A stretch of DNA of 44,504 nt from an uncultured Lachnospiraceae bacterium (lineage in GTDB: Bacteria > Bacillota > Clostridia > Lachnospirales > Lachnospiraceae), in contig CAJTYJ010000030.1 of assembly GCA_910583895.1 (NCBI GenBank), positions 1 to 44,504 of the forward strand, given 5' to 3'. Below, one piece after another: positions 6,430-15,065 of the stretch (positions are counted from its first letter, which is position 1; every line of letters begins with the position of its first letter). The notes under the pieces are model-generated. The model did not search any database. It was not told the origin of the DNA and saw nothing but the letters and a program-made list of their open reading frames with translations. The position numbers and the translations under genes are program-made.

Positions 6430-7494
6430 TCAGGACACGGTCTGGCCGATCAGATCCAGGATGATGCGGATGGCGTCGGACTGGGGAGACCTGTTCATGG
6501 CATCCAGGTAATCCTGGCGGTGATCTGACAGCTCTTTCACCGCATGCAGCAGTGTGGCTTCTGTCAGGTTTTCTTCTTCGAGGACCATGGAAAAGCCCTG
6601 ACGCTCAAAAGAGCGGGCGTTGAGCAGCTGGTCTCCCCGGCTTGCCTTTGCCGGAAGGGGAATCAGAAGCGTCGGTTTCCGAAGGGCCAGCAGTTCGCAG
6701 ATGGCATTGGCTCCGGCTCTGGAGATGACGATATCGCAGAGGGCGAACAGATCCGGGAGTTCTTTCTGAATGTATTCGTACTGAACATAGCCCTTTGTAC
6801 CTTTTAGCTGTTCGTCCAGTTTGCCTTTTCCGCACAGATGAACTACCTGATATTCTTTCAGAAGTTCCGGAAGTGCGTGACGGACGGCCTGATTGACCGC
6901 TGCAGCTCCAAGACTTCCGCCCATGGCCAAAAGTACCGGTTTATCCGGAAGAAAACCGGTCAGATTCAGGGCGGCGGTGCGGTTTCCTTCCATCAGTTCT
7001 CTGCGGATGGGGCATCCGGTCAGGACTGCTTTTCCTTCTGGAAGATACTTTACAGTCTCCGGGAAATTGCAGCAGACTTTGGTCGCACCCGGCATGCTGA
7101 GCTTGTTGGCAAGCCCGGGGGTCAGATCGGATTCGTGGCAGATGACGGGGATTTTGTGGCGTCTGGCAGCGATAACCACCGGGACGGAGACAAAGCCTCC
7201 TTTGGAGAAGACGATGTCCGGTTTTATTTTTTTCATCAATGAGGATGCCTCAGAGAAGCCCTTCAGGACCCGGAAAGGATCCGTGAAATTTTTCAGGTCA
7301 AAATACCGGCGAAGTTTGCCGGAGGAAATCTCATAGTATGGAATATTCTGAGCCTGGATTAGTTTTTTTTCGATGCCGTCTTTGGAGCCGATGTAGAAAA
7401 TCTCATAACCGGACTGACGAAGACTGGGAAGAAGGGCGATATTGGGAGTAACGTGGCCTGCAGTGCCGCCGCCGGTGAGTACGATACGTTTCAT
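6430..7494 (-). CDS. murG: UDP-GlcNAc:lipid I N-acetylglucosaminyltransferase MurG
   Basis: The 354-residue enzyme adds GlcNAc to undecaprenyl-PP-MurNAc-pentapeptide (lipid I) to form lipid II on the inner face of the membrane. The glycine-rich TGGGTAGHV is at residues 7-15, a second loop (MGGSLGAAAVN) lies in the middle, and the UDP-binding SRAGANAICELLALRKP is near residues 258-275. Length is standard. Unlike in many bacteria, it is not inside a dcw cluster. It stands alone with its own promoter (7533-7560), between an ECF sigma gene and an anti-sigma-like gene. Confidence 0.95.
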   Translation of the reverse strand: MKRIVLTGGGTAGHVTPNIALLPSLRQSGYEIFYIGSKDGIEKKLIQAQNIPYYEISSGKLRRYFDLKNFTDPFRVLKGFSEASSLMKKIKPDIVFSKGGFVSVPVVIAARRHKIPVICHESDLTPGLANKLSMPGATKVCCNFPETVKYLPEGKAVLTGCPIRRELMEGNRTAALNLTGFLPDKPVLLAMGGSLGAAAVNQAVRHALPELLKEYQVVHLCGKGKLDEQLKGTKGYVQYEYIQKELPDLFALCDIVISRAGANAICELLALRKPTLLIPLPAKASRGDQLLNARSFERQGFSMVLEEENLTEATLLHAVKELSDHRQDYLDAMNRSPQSDAIRIILDLIGQTVS

Positions 7495-7532
7495 GTGATT
7501 TGACCTTTCTTTGCATAGTGGGTTTGATTATG

Positions 7533-7560
7533 ATTATATAGCGGATGCAGGAAATGTCAA
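7533..7560 (-). promoter_or_regulatory. SigA promoter of murG
   Basis: On the minus strand: TTGACA (7555-7560), a 16-bp spacer and TATAAT (7533-7538), giving a leader of about 30 nt before the murG start. Confidence 0.75.
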
Positions 7561-7838
7561 TGGGGGAGGAGTGGTTCCTTTTGCTTCTGTCCGAACCGTT
7601 TGGCAGAATCATATCCTTTTGCAGCATATGGTCTTTGCAGTGAACTGTGACAAAAGAACCAGTCACGGATAGCGTGGGAATAAAAGTGTTAGGAGATCTC
7701 CTGGGGTGAGATTTTGTTGAAGCAGTATTTTGGGGAAAGTAAGAAACAGGAAGTAAGGTAGAAGAAAGTCAGAATGTTTGAGTAGTAAAAATATATAAGC
7801 GGAAGAGGTTAGAGCGCCTTGAGAGGATTAGCGAAAAT
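7561..7838. other. Intergenic region with a long-range inverted repeat
   Basis: No gene is supported here. Arms TGGTTCCTTTTG (7572-7583) and CAAAAGAACCA (7651-7661) pair with one bulge across ~67 nt. A 12-bp perfect palindrome AGGAGATCTCCT lies at about 7691. From 7782 a start-less frame runs into the DUF4367 gene. Confidence 0.45.
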
Positions 7839-8603
7839 ATGAAACATGACTTAGAAAGGGACGAGTGGCTAAGGGAGAGAGTTAATGAAGATCTGAAGGC
7901 AATGGTGGAAAAGCAGGAAAGGCAGCTGGAGATGTCAGAGGAGCTGCAGGAGATTGATATTCCTATGGAGCGGCTGGAGGACATTTATCGAAAGATCAGG
8001 GCAGAAAAACGTACAGCCCAATCATGCAGGGTTCACAGGCGTATGCTCTTGATACTGGCGGCAGCGTTGGTGCTGTGCATGGGAGGCGGATTGATCAGTG
8101 TAGGCAGCCGAGTGTATGAGCCGGAGATTTCCCAGAGAGGAAATAAGGACGAACCGACTACGAAGGTAAATAATACGGAGGCAGTGCCGAGGGAATATGA
8201 CGAAGAAGAGGTATGTCAGGAGATTGAAGAGAAGCTGGGAGTGATTCCGGTAAGGTTGAGCTATCGGCCTCAGGGAATGAGGTTATCTATGTATTGGATA
8301 AAAGAAGAGACAAACGAAACACTTATAAGATATGAACTAGATGAAAAAAGGTTATATATTTATGTAAGTAAGGATTATAGTGAATCTAGTGTTAGTCAAC
8401 AAGTGGATGGAAAAAAGATAGATAGCTTAATAATGCAATCATTTAATTTAGAAGTACCAGTACTTGAATATAATGATTCGCAGTCAGAGACATATTATGA
8501 GGCTTCTTTTAAGTATTTAAATACATATTATTCTATAAGTGGGTTAATTGATTTTGAGGAATTTAAAAAGATCATAGAAAATATTTCTTTAAAAAATGTC
8601 TAA
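7839..8603 (+). CDS. Anti-sigma-like membrane protein with C-terminal DUF4367
   Basis: The product has 254 residues: a charged, heptad-like cytoplasmic N-terminus (1-70), one membrane segment (about 69-89, LLILAAALVLCMGGGLISVG), an acidic linker, and an extracellular DUF4367-like domain (~130-254). This topology is common for anti-sigma partners of ECF factors in Lachnospiraceae. The frame is open 19 codons upstream (KRKRLERLERISEN) but lacks a start codon there, so the 5' end may be eroded. The ribosome site is weak. From about 8280 the DNA becomes far more AT-rich than the first half, suggesting a recombined 3' end. Confidence 0.65.
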   Translation: MKHDLERDEWLRERVNEDLKAMVEKQERQLEMSEELQEIDIPMERLEDIYRKIRAEKRTAQSCRVHRRMLLILAAALVLCMGGGLISVGSRVYEPEISQRGNKDEPTTKVNNTEAVPREYDEEEVCQEIEEKLGVIPVRLSYRPQGMRLSMYWIKEETNETLIRYELDEKRLYIYVSKDYSESSVSQQVDGKKIDSLIMQSFNLEVPVLEYNDSQSETYYEASFKYLNTYYSISGLIDFEEFKKIIENISLKNV

Positions 8604-8677
8604 GACTGTCAAAAAGGAGAACATTAATCGTTATAATAATGTAAGCTTACAATATTTTTGCAGAAAGGAGGTATGCT

Positions 8678-9181
8678 ATGCGAGGGTCTTGGAGAAGGAT
8701 AAGTATGTTCGCTCTCACAGGAGTATTGCTATTTGGAAATATGTTTTGTGTTCATGCACAGGAAACTGATCCGGAAGAGACTGAACCCGCTGGATATCAT
8801 GTTTATGATGTACAAGAGGATCAGGTGACAGATGCTTGGTATGGTGTTGCACGTGGTGATTATTTGCATGCAGGTATATCTAAGCTATTGAAAGGTGACC
8901 CAGGATATGCAATTTGTTCTGGAACCACACTTGCTCATAGAGACTGTGACAGAGTGTATGTACGTATCTATCTGGACCAAAGCGACACTGGCACTGGTGA
9001 TTGGGGAACCATTGATTATTGGACCGGAATTACGTACGATGATTCGGTGGCAATGACAGATAGTGGTTCTTATAAAATCACCAGAGGCAAATATTATAGT
9101 GTGAAAGGTTCCCACTCGATTATCAAGGATGATATCGTGGAAGCTACAGTAACCTGCACAGACGCACTCCATTTTGAATGA
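8678..9181 (+). CDS. Small secreted protein (DUF6147-like)
   Basis: The 167-residue protein has a clear signal peptide: a basic n-region, then a hydrophobic core at about residues 10-24, with cleavage likely after VHA. The mature part is rich in Tyr, Asp, Thr and Gly, with a SGSYKITRGKYYSVKGSH segment and a DRVYVRIYLDQ strand. This recalls the small secreted family annotated DUF6147 in Firmicutes, by memory rather than search. AAAGGAGGT precedes the ATG. It lies 74 bp after the DUF4367 gene and may share its transcript. Function unknown. Confidence 0.65.
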   Translation: MRGSWRRISMFALTGVLLFGNMFCVHAQETDPEETEPAGYHVYDVQEDQVTDAWYGVARGDYLHAGISKLLKGDPGYAICSGTTLAHRDCDRVYVRIYLDQSDTGTGDWGTIDYWTGITYDDSVAMTDSGSYKITRGKYYSVKGSHSIIKDDIVEATVTCTDALHFE

Positions 9182-9199
9182 TCACCAAAAGAGAGTCAT

Positions 9200-9541
9200 C
9201 GCATAAAGACCCCAAACTTTATGCGGCGTTCGTGCAGCCGCAATGATTCATCCAGATAAGATTTACACCCGCCCTGGATGAGCGCATGATGAGCAACAAA
9301 CAAAACAATTTTGTAGCAACAGGCAAATTTACAATTGGACGGACAGGCAGAATTGCCAAGTGCATGCGGAGGCAATCTTACAACTGAATATAGGAAAGGG
9401 ACTCAGACCGAGTCCAGAACAAAAGATAAAATAACTATTAACCATTCTGTCATAACAGCTATGGCGTACGAAGGGTTAACAGGCATTCACAGAAGAAGAA
9501 AGGCGTTCCCGAAGTTCGGCATCTTTGGGAACGCCTTTTTT
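9200..9541 (+). other. Hairpin-rich non-coding block, candidate structured RNA
   Basis: Between two genes, ~340 bp contain consecutive inverted repeats: 9200-9208/9217-9225 (9 bp), GCGGC/GCCGC nearby, 9248-9255/9274-9281 (8 bp), TTGCC/GGCAA at about 9350, and GGACTC/GAGTCC at about 9400. The block ends in a strong terminator. A 70-codon frame here overlaps the terminator and does not look coding. No known RNA family is recognised, and no strong promoter is seen. Confidence 0.35.
9501..9541 (+). terminator. Strong rho-independent terminator
   Basis: AGGCGTTCCC (9501-9510) pairs perfectly with GGGAACGCCT (9527-9536), followed by T residues to 9541. It ends whatever is transcribed across 9182-9500. 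Confidence 0.88.
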
Positions 9542-9591
9542 ACGTAGGTTAAAACCCGTTCTGTGAATTCAGCAAAAAAATAACGGACTCA

Positions 9592-9849
9592 CTAAGCATT
9601 TGCAGTCTGACCGGTTTTCAGAGCCTTTAAAGCCTTGGCCAGCTGATCCGGACAGGATGTGGGGCGCTTGCCGCAGGTGGTGCCTTCTAACTTGCGGATT
9701 ACATCATCCACAGACATTCCGACTACCAGCTTGGAGATCCCGGCGGTGTTGCCGGCACACCCGCCGATAAACTTCACCGAAGTGATTACCCCGTTTTCTG
9801 CCTCTACATCAATTGCCTGAGAGCAGGTTCCTTTTGTTCGATATACCAT
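9592..9849 (-). CDS. TSCPD domain protein (TIGR03905 type)
   Basis: This 85-residue protein carries the defining TSCPDQLAKAL motif near the C-terminus, together with conserved Cys in KGTCSQ (about residue 9), GGCAGN and TTCGKR. The TSCPD domain also occurs at the C-terminus of some ribonucleotide reductases, where it is thought to bind metal. The role of stand-alone copies is unsettled. AAGGAGG lies upstream of the ATG. It appears monocistronic. Confidence 0.88.
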   Translation of the reverse strand: MVYRTKGTCSQAIDVEAENGVITSVKFIGGCAGNTAGISKLVVGMSVDDVIRKLEGTTCGKRPTSCPDQLAKALKALKTGQTANA

Positions 9850-10297
9850 TGGTCCATCCTCCTTATTCTAAGTTCCGCTTAAGCCTCACGGCACACGCCA
9901 TACGATCCATTCCTGGCTTGCCTTTTCTGAATCGGTGCTCCCCTGAGGCCTTCGCTGTTTTTGGACATGCTTGTGATCCTTGTCCCTGTGACAGACAGTA
10001 TACCAAATAAAATCCAGTTTTACCAGAGAAGGATTGTCTGCATTGCAAAAAGAAGAAACGGATAGTTACTGTTCAAAGGGTATCTGTGAGCAGTGACAAC
10101 GGATGTTTTCTGGATGTGCACTCAAAAAAAATGGGGTGATACCTGTAGGCGCAGTGTTTCTTTCCTATTGGCCAGTATGAAGCTTCTCAAAAATGCGAAA
10201 AGTAACCAAAATGTCGTCCGGAAAGTTCTGTTCAAATACTCCAGGATCCGTTATACTGTAAAATAAAGTCATACGCAGAAAGGAAGGTTTTTCAAAC
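9850..10297. other. 448-bp intergenic region with a hairpin repeat
   Basis: No credible gene. An RNA hairpin with G·U pairs is formed by GTTACTGTTCA (10065-10075) and TGAGCAGTGAC (10087-10097). I recall similar GTTACTGTTCA-type palindromes recurring between genes of gut Lachnospiraceae. The right end holds the mtnN promoter. Confidence 0.5.
10229..10257 (+). promoter_or_regulatory. Probable mtnN promoter
   Basis: TGTTCA (10229-10234), a 17-bp spacer and TATACT (10252-10257). It has a good -10 but a weak -35, and lies 40 bp before the mtnN start. Confidence 0.45.
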
Positions 10298-10999
10298 ATG
10301 ATAAAGAAAATTGGTGTTATTGGTGCCATGGAAGAGGAAGTTCTGGCGCTTCGGGAAAAGCTTATGGATGTACGGCAGCTTCAGAAAGCTTCCATGGATT
10401 TTTATTCGGGAACACTGAACGGAAAAGAAGTTGTGATCGTGCGCAGTGGAATCGGCAAGGTAAATGCAGGGATCTGCACTCAGATTCTTGCGGATGTGTA
10501 CCAGGTGGATGCAGTGATCAATACCGGAATCGCCGGTTCTCTCAAAACAGAGATCAATATTGGGGATGTTGTCATTTCCACAGATACCCTGCAGCATGAT
10601 ATGGATGCGACCGGTTTTGGCTATGAACCGGGAGTCATTCCGCGGATGGAGACCAGCTGTTTTCCGGCGGATCCGGAGCTTTTGAAGCAGGCGGAAGCGG
10701 CCTGCAGGGAAGCGGTTCCAAGAATTCAGGTTTTTACCGGGCGGGTGGTCAGCGGGGATCAGTTTATCTCGGATAAAAAAGTAAAAGAGCGGATCGTTCG
10801 ACAGTTTGGCGGCATGTGTACCGAGATGGAAGGGGCAGCGATTGCCCAGGCTGCCTGGCTCAACGGGATTCCATTTGTCGTCATCCGGGCCATCTCTGAC
10901 AAGGCAGATGACAGTGCCACCATGGATTATCCGACCTTTGAGCGGCAGGCCATCGCCCACAGCGTGGCGCTGGTGGAGAATCTGATCGGGCGCCTTTGA
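10298..10999 (+). CDS. mtnN: 5'-methylthioadenosine/S-adenosylhomocysteine nucleosidase
   Basis: This 233-residue cytoplasmic enzyme cleaves adenine from methylthioadenosine and S-adenosylhomocysteine, in methionine salvage and SAM recycling. N-terminal GAMEEEV carries the catalytic Glu, NTGIAGSL and SGDQFI follow, the substrate-binding EMEGAAIAQ is near residues 173-181, and the catalytic Asp is in RAISDKAD (~198-205). Length fits the family exactly. AAAGGAAGG precedes the ATG. It appears monocistronic. Confidence 0.96.
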   Translation: MIKKIGVIGAMEEEVLALREKLMDVRQLQKASMDFYSGTLNGKEVVIVRSGIGKVNAGICTQILADVYQVDAVINTGIAGSLKTEINIGDVVISTDTLQHDMDATGFGYEPGVIPRMETSCFPADPELLKQAEAACREAVPRIQVFTGRVVSGDQFISDKKVKERIVRQFGGMCTEMEGAAIAQAAWLNGIPFVVIRAISDKADDSATMDYPTFERQAIAHSVALVENLIGRL

Positions 11000-11152
11000 G
11001 AGGATGCCTTCTTGTGACCGGGAATTTTCCGGATGCCGGATATGGACAGGATCGGACAGCCAAAGTCAGAATCGGTCGATAAGTTATGCCTCCCTTTTCG
11101 GGTGACTCTGCTATAATGGATTCACCTAAAAATGTATGCAAAGGGAGGTATC

Positions 11153-11824
11153 ATGATGTATCAGGTATGGTATTCGTACTACGGAGAATTTCTGGCGCTG
11201 GGAATATGGGGAATCCTTCTGGCGCTGGTAAGAAGAGTACTGTTTGGAAAACTTTGCAAAGAGGCGGCTCTGGGAAATGGCGGAAAGGGAAAGATGCTCA
11301 AAGCCATGACGCTGAAATTTGAAAAAAGCTATGAATTGAATGTAGGTGTCTATGACCGGGCCGCCTTTGTTGGGAAATACTTGTGTCAGGAAAAAAAGTT
11401 TGGCATCCCCCTGGGGCAGTGGAGGCGTCTGCCGGAACGGTGGACTGTCCTGACTTTGTGCATCGGTTTTGTAGAAACAGCTGTTTTGTGGGAACTTGGA
11501 TATGACCGCTCCTTTTATCAGAACAGGCTTTTGGCTGCATTTACGGCGGCGGCTGTGATCTGCATCGCTTTTTTGTGGCTGGAGTCGGACAGCCTGTGGG
11601 AGCAGGCCCGGGTGTACCTGCTGGATTATGTGGCGAACACCCTTTATCCAAGACAAATTCATGTCTATGAAGGCTTTCAGGAAGGAGAAAAAGAAAAGGA
11701 GATGCCCAAGCCGGCGTCCGGGGAAGGGGCAAAGCCTGATTCGCCCCCCGGACTGGTTCTGGAAAAAGAAGAAGAGCAGATCTTTCAGGAAGTTCTTTCC
11801 GACTTTTTGGGCTCATCCACTTGA
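11153..11824 (+). CDS. Predicted membrane protein of unknown function
   Basis: The 223-residue product has about three hydrophobic segments (residues ~10-28, ~98-116, ~127-144) and a polar, Pro/Glu-rich C-terminal tail of ~50 residues. It starts at ATG 11153, supported by AAAGGGAGGT at 11139-11148. A longer frame from 11132 has no ribosome site. A TATAAT at 11112-11117 may be its -10. The family is not recognised. Its neighbours (mtnN, pgi) give no functional hint. Confidence 0.6.
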   Translation: MMYQVWYSYYGEFLALGIWGILLALVRRVLFGKLCKEAALGNGGKGKMLKAMTLKFEKSYELNVGVYDRAAFVGKYLCQEKKFGIPLGQWRRLPERWTVLTLCIGFVETAVLWELGYDRSFYQNRLLAAFTAAAVICIAFLWLESDSLWEQARVYLLDYVANTLYPRQIHVYEGFQEGEKEKEMPKPASGEGAKPDSPPGLVLEKEEEQIFQEVLSDFLGSST

Positions 11825-11850
11825 TTTTTTCTATTGCGGGGTGCTACAAT
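11821..11850 (+). promoter_or_regulatory. SigA promoter of pgi
   Basis: TTGATT (11821-11826), an 18-bp spacer and TACAAT (11845-11850) with a TG-type extension. It begins at the stop codon of the preceding gene and lies about 50 bp before pgi. Confidence 0.7.
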
Positions 11851-11900
11851 ATTTACAAGAACGCCGAGGATGCTCGTGCAGAAAAGGAGTGTAGGAATAC

Positions 11901-13247
11901 ATGGGAAAAGTTACGTTTGACTATTCAAAAGCGGCACCGTTTATTGGTGCGGAAGAAGTAAAATTTATGGAAGCACAGACAATGGCTGTCAAGGATGTGC
12001 TGGTCCGGAAAAAAGGTGCAGGAAGCGATTTCCTGGGCTGGATTGACCTTCCGGTGAACTACGACAAGGAAGAGTTTGCGAGGATTCAAAAAGCGGCGGA
12101 GCAGATCAAAGCAGATTCGGAAGTCCTGCTTGTGATTGGAATTGGCGGTTCCTACCTTGGATCCCGGGCAGCGATTGAGTTCTTAAGACACAGTTTTTAT
12201 AATATTGTGTCCAAAGAAGTACGCAAGACGCCGGAAGTTTATTTTGTAGGCAACAGCATTTCCACCCGTTATTTAAGCCATCTGATGGATGTGATCGGTG
12301 ACCGTGACTTCTCTGTGAATGTGATTTCCAAGTCCGGTACCACTACAGAGCCGGCCATCGCGTTCCGGGTATTTAAAAAGATGCTGGAGGACAAGTACGG
12401 CAAAGAGGGCGCAGCAAAGAGAATCTATGCAACAACGGATAAGGCAAGAGGGGCGCTGAAGAGCCTGGCAACCGAGGAAGGTTATGAGACTTTCGTGGTT
12501 CCGGATGATGTGGGCGGACGTTTTTCCGTACTGACGGCAGTAGGACTTCTTCCGATCGCAGTCAGCGGAGCAGATATCCAGAAGCTGATGGAAGGTGCGG
12601 CAAGCGGACGGGATGCGGCTTTGAATACGCCGTACGAGGAGAACGATGCGGTGATGTATGCGGTAATCCGCAATATTCTTCACAGAAAAGGAAAATCTAC
12701 AGAGGTGCTGGCAAACTACGAGCCGAGCCTGCACTATATCTCTGAGTGGTGGAAACAGCTCTACGGTGAATCTGAGGGCAAGGATCAGAAGGGAATCTTC
12801 CCGGCATCGGTGGATCTGACCACAGACCTGCATTCCATGGGACAGTTTATTCAGGATGGTGCAAGGATGATGTTTGAGACGGTGCTTTCCGTGGAAACGT
12901 GTGATCAGGAGATTATCCTTAATGAGGAGCCGGTGGATCTGGACGGCCTGAATTATCTGGCAGGCAAGAACATTGATTTCGTCAACAAAAATGCCATGAA
13001 CGGAACGATTTTGGCACATACCGACGGCAATGTACCAAACCTGATGGTGAAGATTCCGGCACAGGATGAGTTTTCTCTGGGACAGCTGTTCTACTTCTTC
13101 GAGTTTGCATGTGGAATCAGCGGCTATCTGCTGGGTGTGAATCCCTTCAATCAGCCGGGAGTAGAAAGCTACAAGAAGAATATGTTTGCGCTGCTCGGAA
13201 AGCCGGGATATGAGGCAGAGCGCGAGGAACTTTTAAAGAGACTGTAA
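11901..13247 (+). CDS. pgi: Glucose-6-phosphate isomerase
   Basis: This 448-residue glycolytic enzyme interconverts glucose-6-P and fructose-6-P. Visible motifs are IGIGGSYLGSRAAIEFL (about residues 79-95), the phosphate-binding NVISKSGTTTEPAIAF (~139-154), the catalytic-Glu region ASVDLTTDLHSMGQF (~302-316), and the C-terminal NPFNQPGVESYKKNMF containing the catalytic Lys. It is the compact bacterial (~450 aa) form. A GGAG site, its own promoter and a strong terminator make it a single-gene unit. Confidence 0.97.
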   Translation: MGKVTFDYSKAAPFIGAEEVKFMEAQTMAVKDVLVRKKGAGSDFLGWIDLPVNYDKEEFARIQKAAEQIKADSEVLLVIGIGGSYLGSRAAIEFLRHSFYNIVSKEVRKTPEVYFVGNSISTRYLSHLMDVIGDRDFSVNVISKSGTTTEPAIAFRVFKKMLEDKYGKEGAAKRIYATTDKARGALKSLATEEGYETFVVPDDVGGRFSVLTAVGLLPIAVSGADIQKLMEGAASGRDAALNTPYEENDAVMYAVIRNILHRKGKSTEVLANYEPSLHYISEWWKQLYGESEGKDQKGIFPASVDLTTDLHSMGQFIQDGARMMFETVLSVETCDQEIILNEEPVDLDGLNYLAGKNIDFVNKNAMNGTILAHTDGNVPNLMVKIPAQDEFSLGQLFYFFEFACGISGYLLGVNPFNQPGVESYKKNMFALLGKPGYEAEREELLKRL

Positions 13248-13270
13248 TGGATCACAGAGACCGGACAGGG

Positions 13271-13303
13271 CTGCCGCAGACGATACGCTGCGGCAGTCTT
13301 TTT
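13271..13303 (+). terminator. Terminator of pgi
   Basis: CTGCCGCAG (13271-13279) pairs with CTGCGGCAG (13288-13296), followed by a T-rich run to 13303. Confidence 0.92.
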
Positions 13304-13310
13304 GCATTCG

Positions 13311-13347
13311 GGAGCAGGGACACACGCCCCCTTGTCCACTGAGGGCA
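13311..13347 (+). repeat. Palindromic leader element, copy B (upstream of the rluA-like gene)
   Basis: It shares AGGGACACACGCCCCCTTGT and ACTGAGGGCAG with copies A and C. The left arm is eroded. It ends about 22 nt before the next start codon. Confidence 0.65.
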
Positions 13348-13368
13348 GATACAGCAAAGACTACAAAT

Positions 13369-14025
13369 ATGAAAAATTATAAAATATTATATGAGGACGA
13401 TTCTCTGTTCGTTTTGTGGAAACGGTCAGGGGTTCCGGTACAAAGTGCCAGGGCATCGGTGCCGGATATCATGAGCATGCTTCAAAATGAGCTGGCAGAG
13501 AGAAATATCCCCGGCTCCTATCTTGGCCTGGTGAACCGCCTGGATCAGCCGGTGGAAGGAATTTTCCTGGTTGCACGGGATAAAAAGGCAGCGGCGGATC
13601 TGAGCATGCAGGTGCAGGATCATATCCACATGGAAAAGTGGTATCAGGCTTTGGTCTGTGGAAAACTTCCTGCAGATGAGGGGACCCTGGTGGATTATTT
13701 GCTCAAAGAGCAGCAAAAGAATATCTCCCGCGTGGTTTCTGAGGGGACAAAGGGGGCCAGGCGCAGCGAGCTTCGCTATCAGGTGATCGGACAGCGGGAC
13801 GGAAAGTGCCTGCTGAAAATCCGGCTTCTGACCGGAAGGCATCACCAGATTCGGCTGCAGCTGTCCCATGCGGGTGCTCCTGTCGTGGGAGATCAGAAAT
13901 ATGGGAAACCAGAGGAAAAAGGCCGTTCGCTGGCTCTTTGCGCCTGTGAACTTGCCTTTCGGCATCCTGTGACCGGAGAAAAGATGCGGTTTTTGGAACC
14001 GCCGACTTTTTCTCTGGCTGATTAA
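13369..14025 (+). CDS. RluA-family RNA pseudouridine synthase
   Basis: This 218-residue protein isomerises uridine to pseudouridine in rRNA or tRNA. The catalytic motif is NRLDQPVEGIFLVARDK at about residues 52-68, with the Asp conserved and the usual His before RLD replaced by Asn. The later motif LLTGRHHQIRLQLSHAG is at ~151-167. There is no S4 domain, so it is one of the short RluA-like proteins, and the target cannot be read from sequence. No strong ribosome site is seen. Its TAA overlaps the convergent stop of the ytvI-like gene. Confidence 0.88.
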   Translation: MKNYKILYEDDSLFVLWKRSGVPVQSARASVPDIMSMLQNELAERNIPGSYLGLVNRLDQPVEGIFLVARDKKAAADLSMQVQDHIHMEKWYQALVCGKLPADEGTLVDYLLKEQQKNISRVVSEGTKGARRSELRYQVIGQRDGKCLLKIRLLTGRHHQIRLQLSHAGAPVVGDQKYGKPEEKGRSLALCACELAFRHPVTGEKMRFLEPPTFSLAD

Positions 14026-14963
14026 AGGTCATAATGCCGTTCCTGCATCTGGATTTGTTCCAGTTCGGTCCAGAGTTCCCGGATCAGAAGGATGCCGAAG
14101 GGACCGGTGAACAGTCCCAGAGCGCCAAACAGTTTCAGGCCGGCGATGACCGACATCAAAAAGCACACAGGGAGAAGCCCCAGTCCTTCGCCCAGAAGTT
14201 TTGGTTCTAACAGTTCCCGGGTGAGCCAGGTGGTCAGGTAAAGAAGAAAGAGCCAGAGGGCGAAAGAATAATCTTTTTGCAGAAGGACAATGGCGATCCA
14301 GGGAAAAAAGATGGTGCCGGTGCCAAAGACCGGAAGTGCATCGATGAATCCGGTGAGCGCCGCAAAGAAAAGGGCTCCCGGGATGCGCAAAAGCCAGTAG
14401 CCAAGGGCACATTCCAAAGAGACGACGATCATGATCCGGCACTGTGCCCGCAGCCACCCTTTCACGCATACAAGGATCCGGCTTCCGGCGTGAAAGACCG
14501 GTTCGGCAAAAGGAAGCCTGTACAAAAGAGCATGAAAATGGTCCCAGTCTTTGGCAAATAACAGGACCGAGATCAGGTATAAGAAGAGGCCGAACAGACA
14601 GGACAGGGCGGAGGGCATAATGTCTGCCAGATATCCGGAGAGAGATCCGGGGAGCCATGTCAGGTACTCGGAAAACTGTGCATAGTAACTCTGGCACAGG
14701 GGCAGCAACCGGCAGCAGGGTTCGTACAGAAGATAACAGCCGCAGCAAAGCCCCAGACCCAGAAGCAGCAAAAAAGAAGTGAGATAGACGGCACTAAGAG
14801 GCAGAAGCCGAAGGGGTAACTTCTGCTGCACAAATACAAGAACTCCAACCGTCATCCAGGCCAGAAAAAAGGGCAGCACAAGGGGCAGCAGAAAACGAAG
14901 AACCAGATAGACTGCCAGCAGAATTCCGGTTTTCTGAAAATAAAGTTTGGTCTGTCTTTTCAT
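14022..14963 (-). CDS. YtvI-like AI-2E family permease (sporulation membrane protein)
   Basis: The product has 313 residues and about seven hydrophobic segments. Pattern features of the AI-2E/YtvI family are a GFIDALPVFGTGTIF segment (~residues 210-224) and LLYLTTWLTRELLEPKLLG near residues 242-260. Members are often annotated as sporulation integral membrane protein YtvI or AI-2E transporter. Substrates are uncertain. The start at 14963 is chosen for the GGAGGTGG just upstream. An in-frame ATG 12 codons earlier has no ribosome site. It ends convergently, overlapping the rluA-like stop by four bases. Confidence 0.8.
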   Translation of the reverse strand: MKRQTKLYFQKTGILLAVYLVLRFLLPLVLPFFLAWMTVGVLVFVQQKLPLRLLPLSAVYLTSFLLLLGLGLCCGCYLLYEPCCRLLPLCQSYYAQFSEYLTWLPGSLSGYLADIMPSALSCLFGLFLYLISVLLFAKDWDHFHALLYRLPFAEPVFHAGSRILVCVKGWLRAQCRIMIVVSLECALGYWLLRIPGALFFAALTGFIDALPVFGTGTIFFPWIAIVLLQKDYSFALWLFLLYLTTWLTRELLEPKLLGEGLGLLPVCFLMSVIAGLKLFGALGLFTGPFGILLIRELWTELEQIQMQERHYDL

Positions 14964-15065
14964 AAAATATGCCACCTCCGTCTCATACAGTATTTGCAAA
15001 AGAGAGAAGAATATGGCAGATAAGTACTGGAAGCATTTCCAGAATTAAACTTGTTGCATCCATAC

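Noticed and set aside
9335..9547. 70-codon frame before the terminator
   Set aside because: Runs through the terminator hairpin and lacks a start signal.
12273..13019. Reverse-strand open frame opposite pgi
   Set aside because: A frame shadow of pgi, with Cys/His/Ile-rich antisense composition and no start signal.
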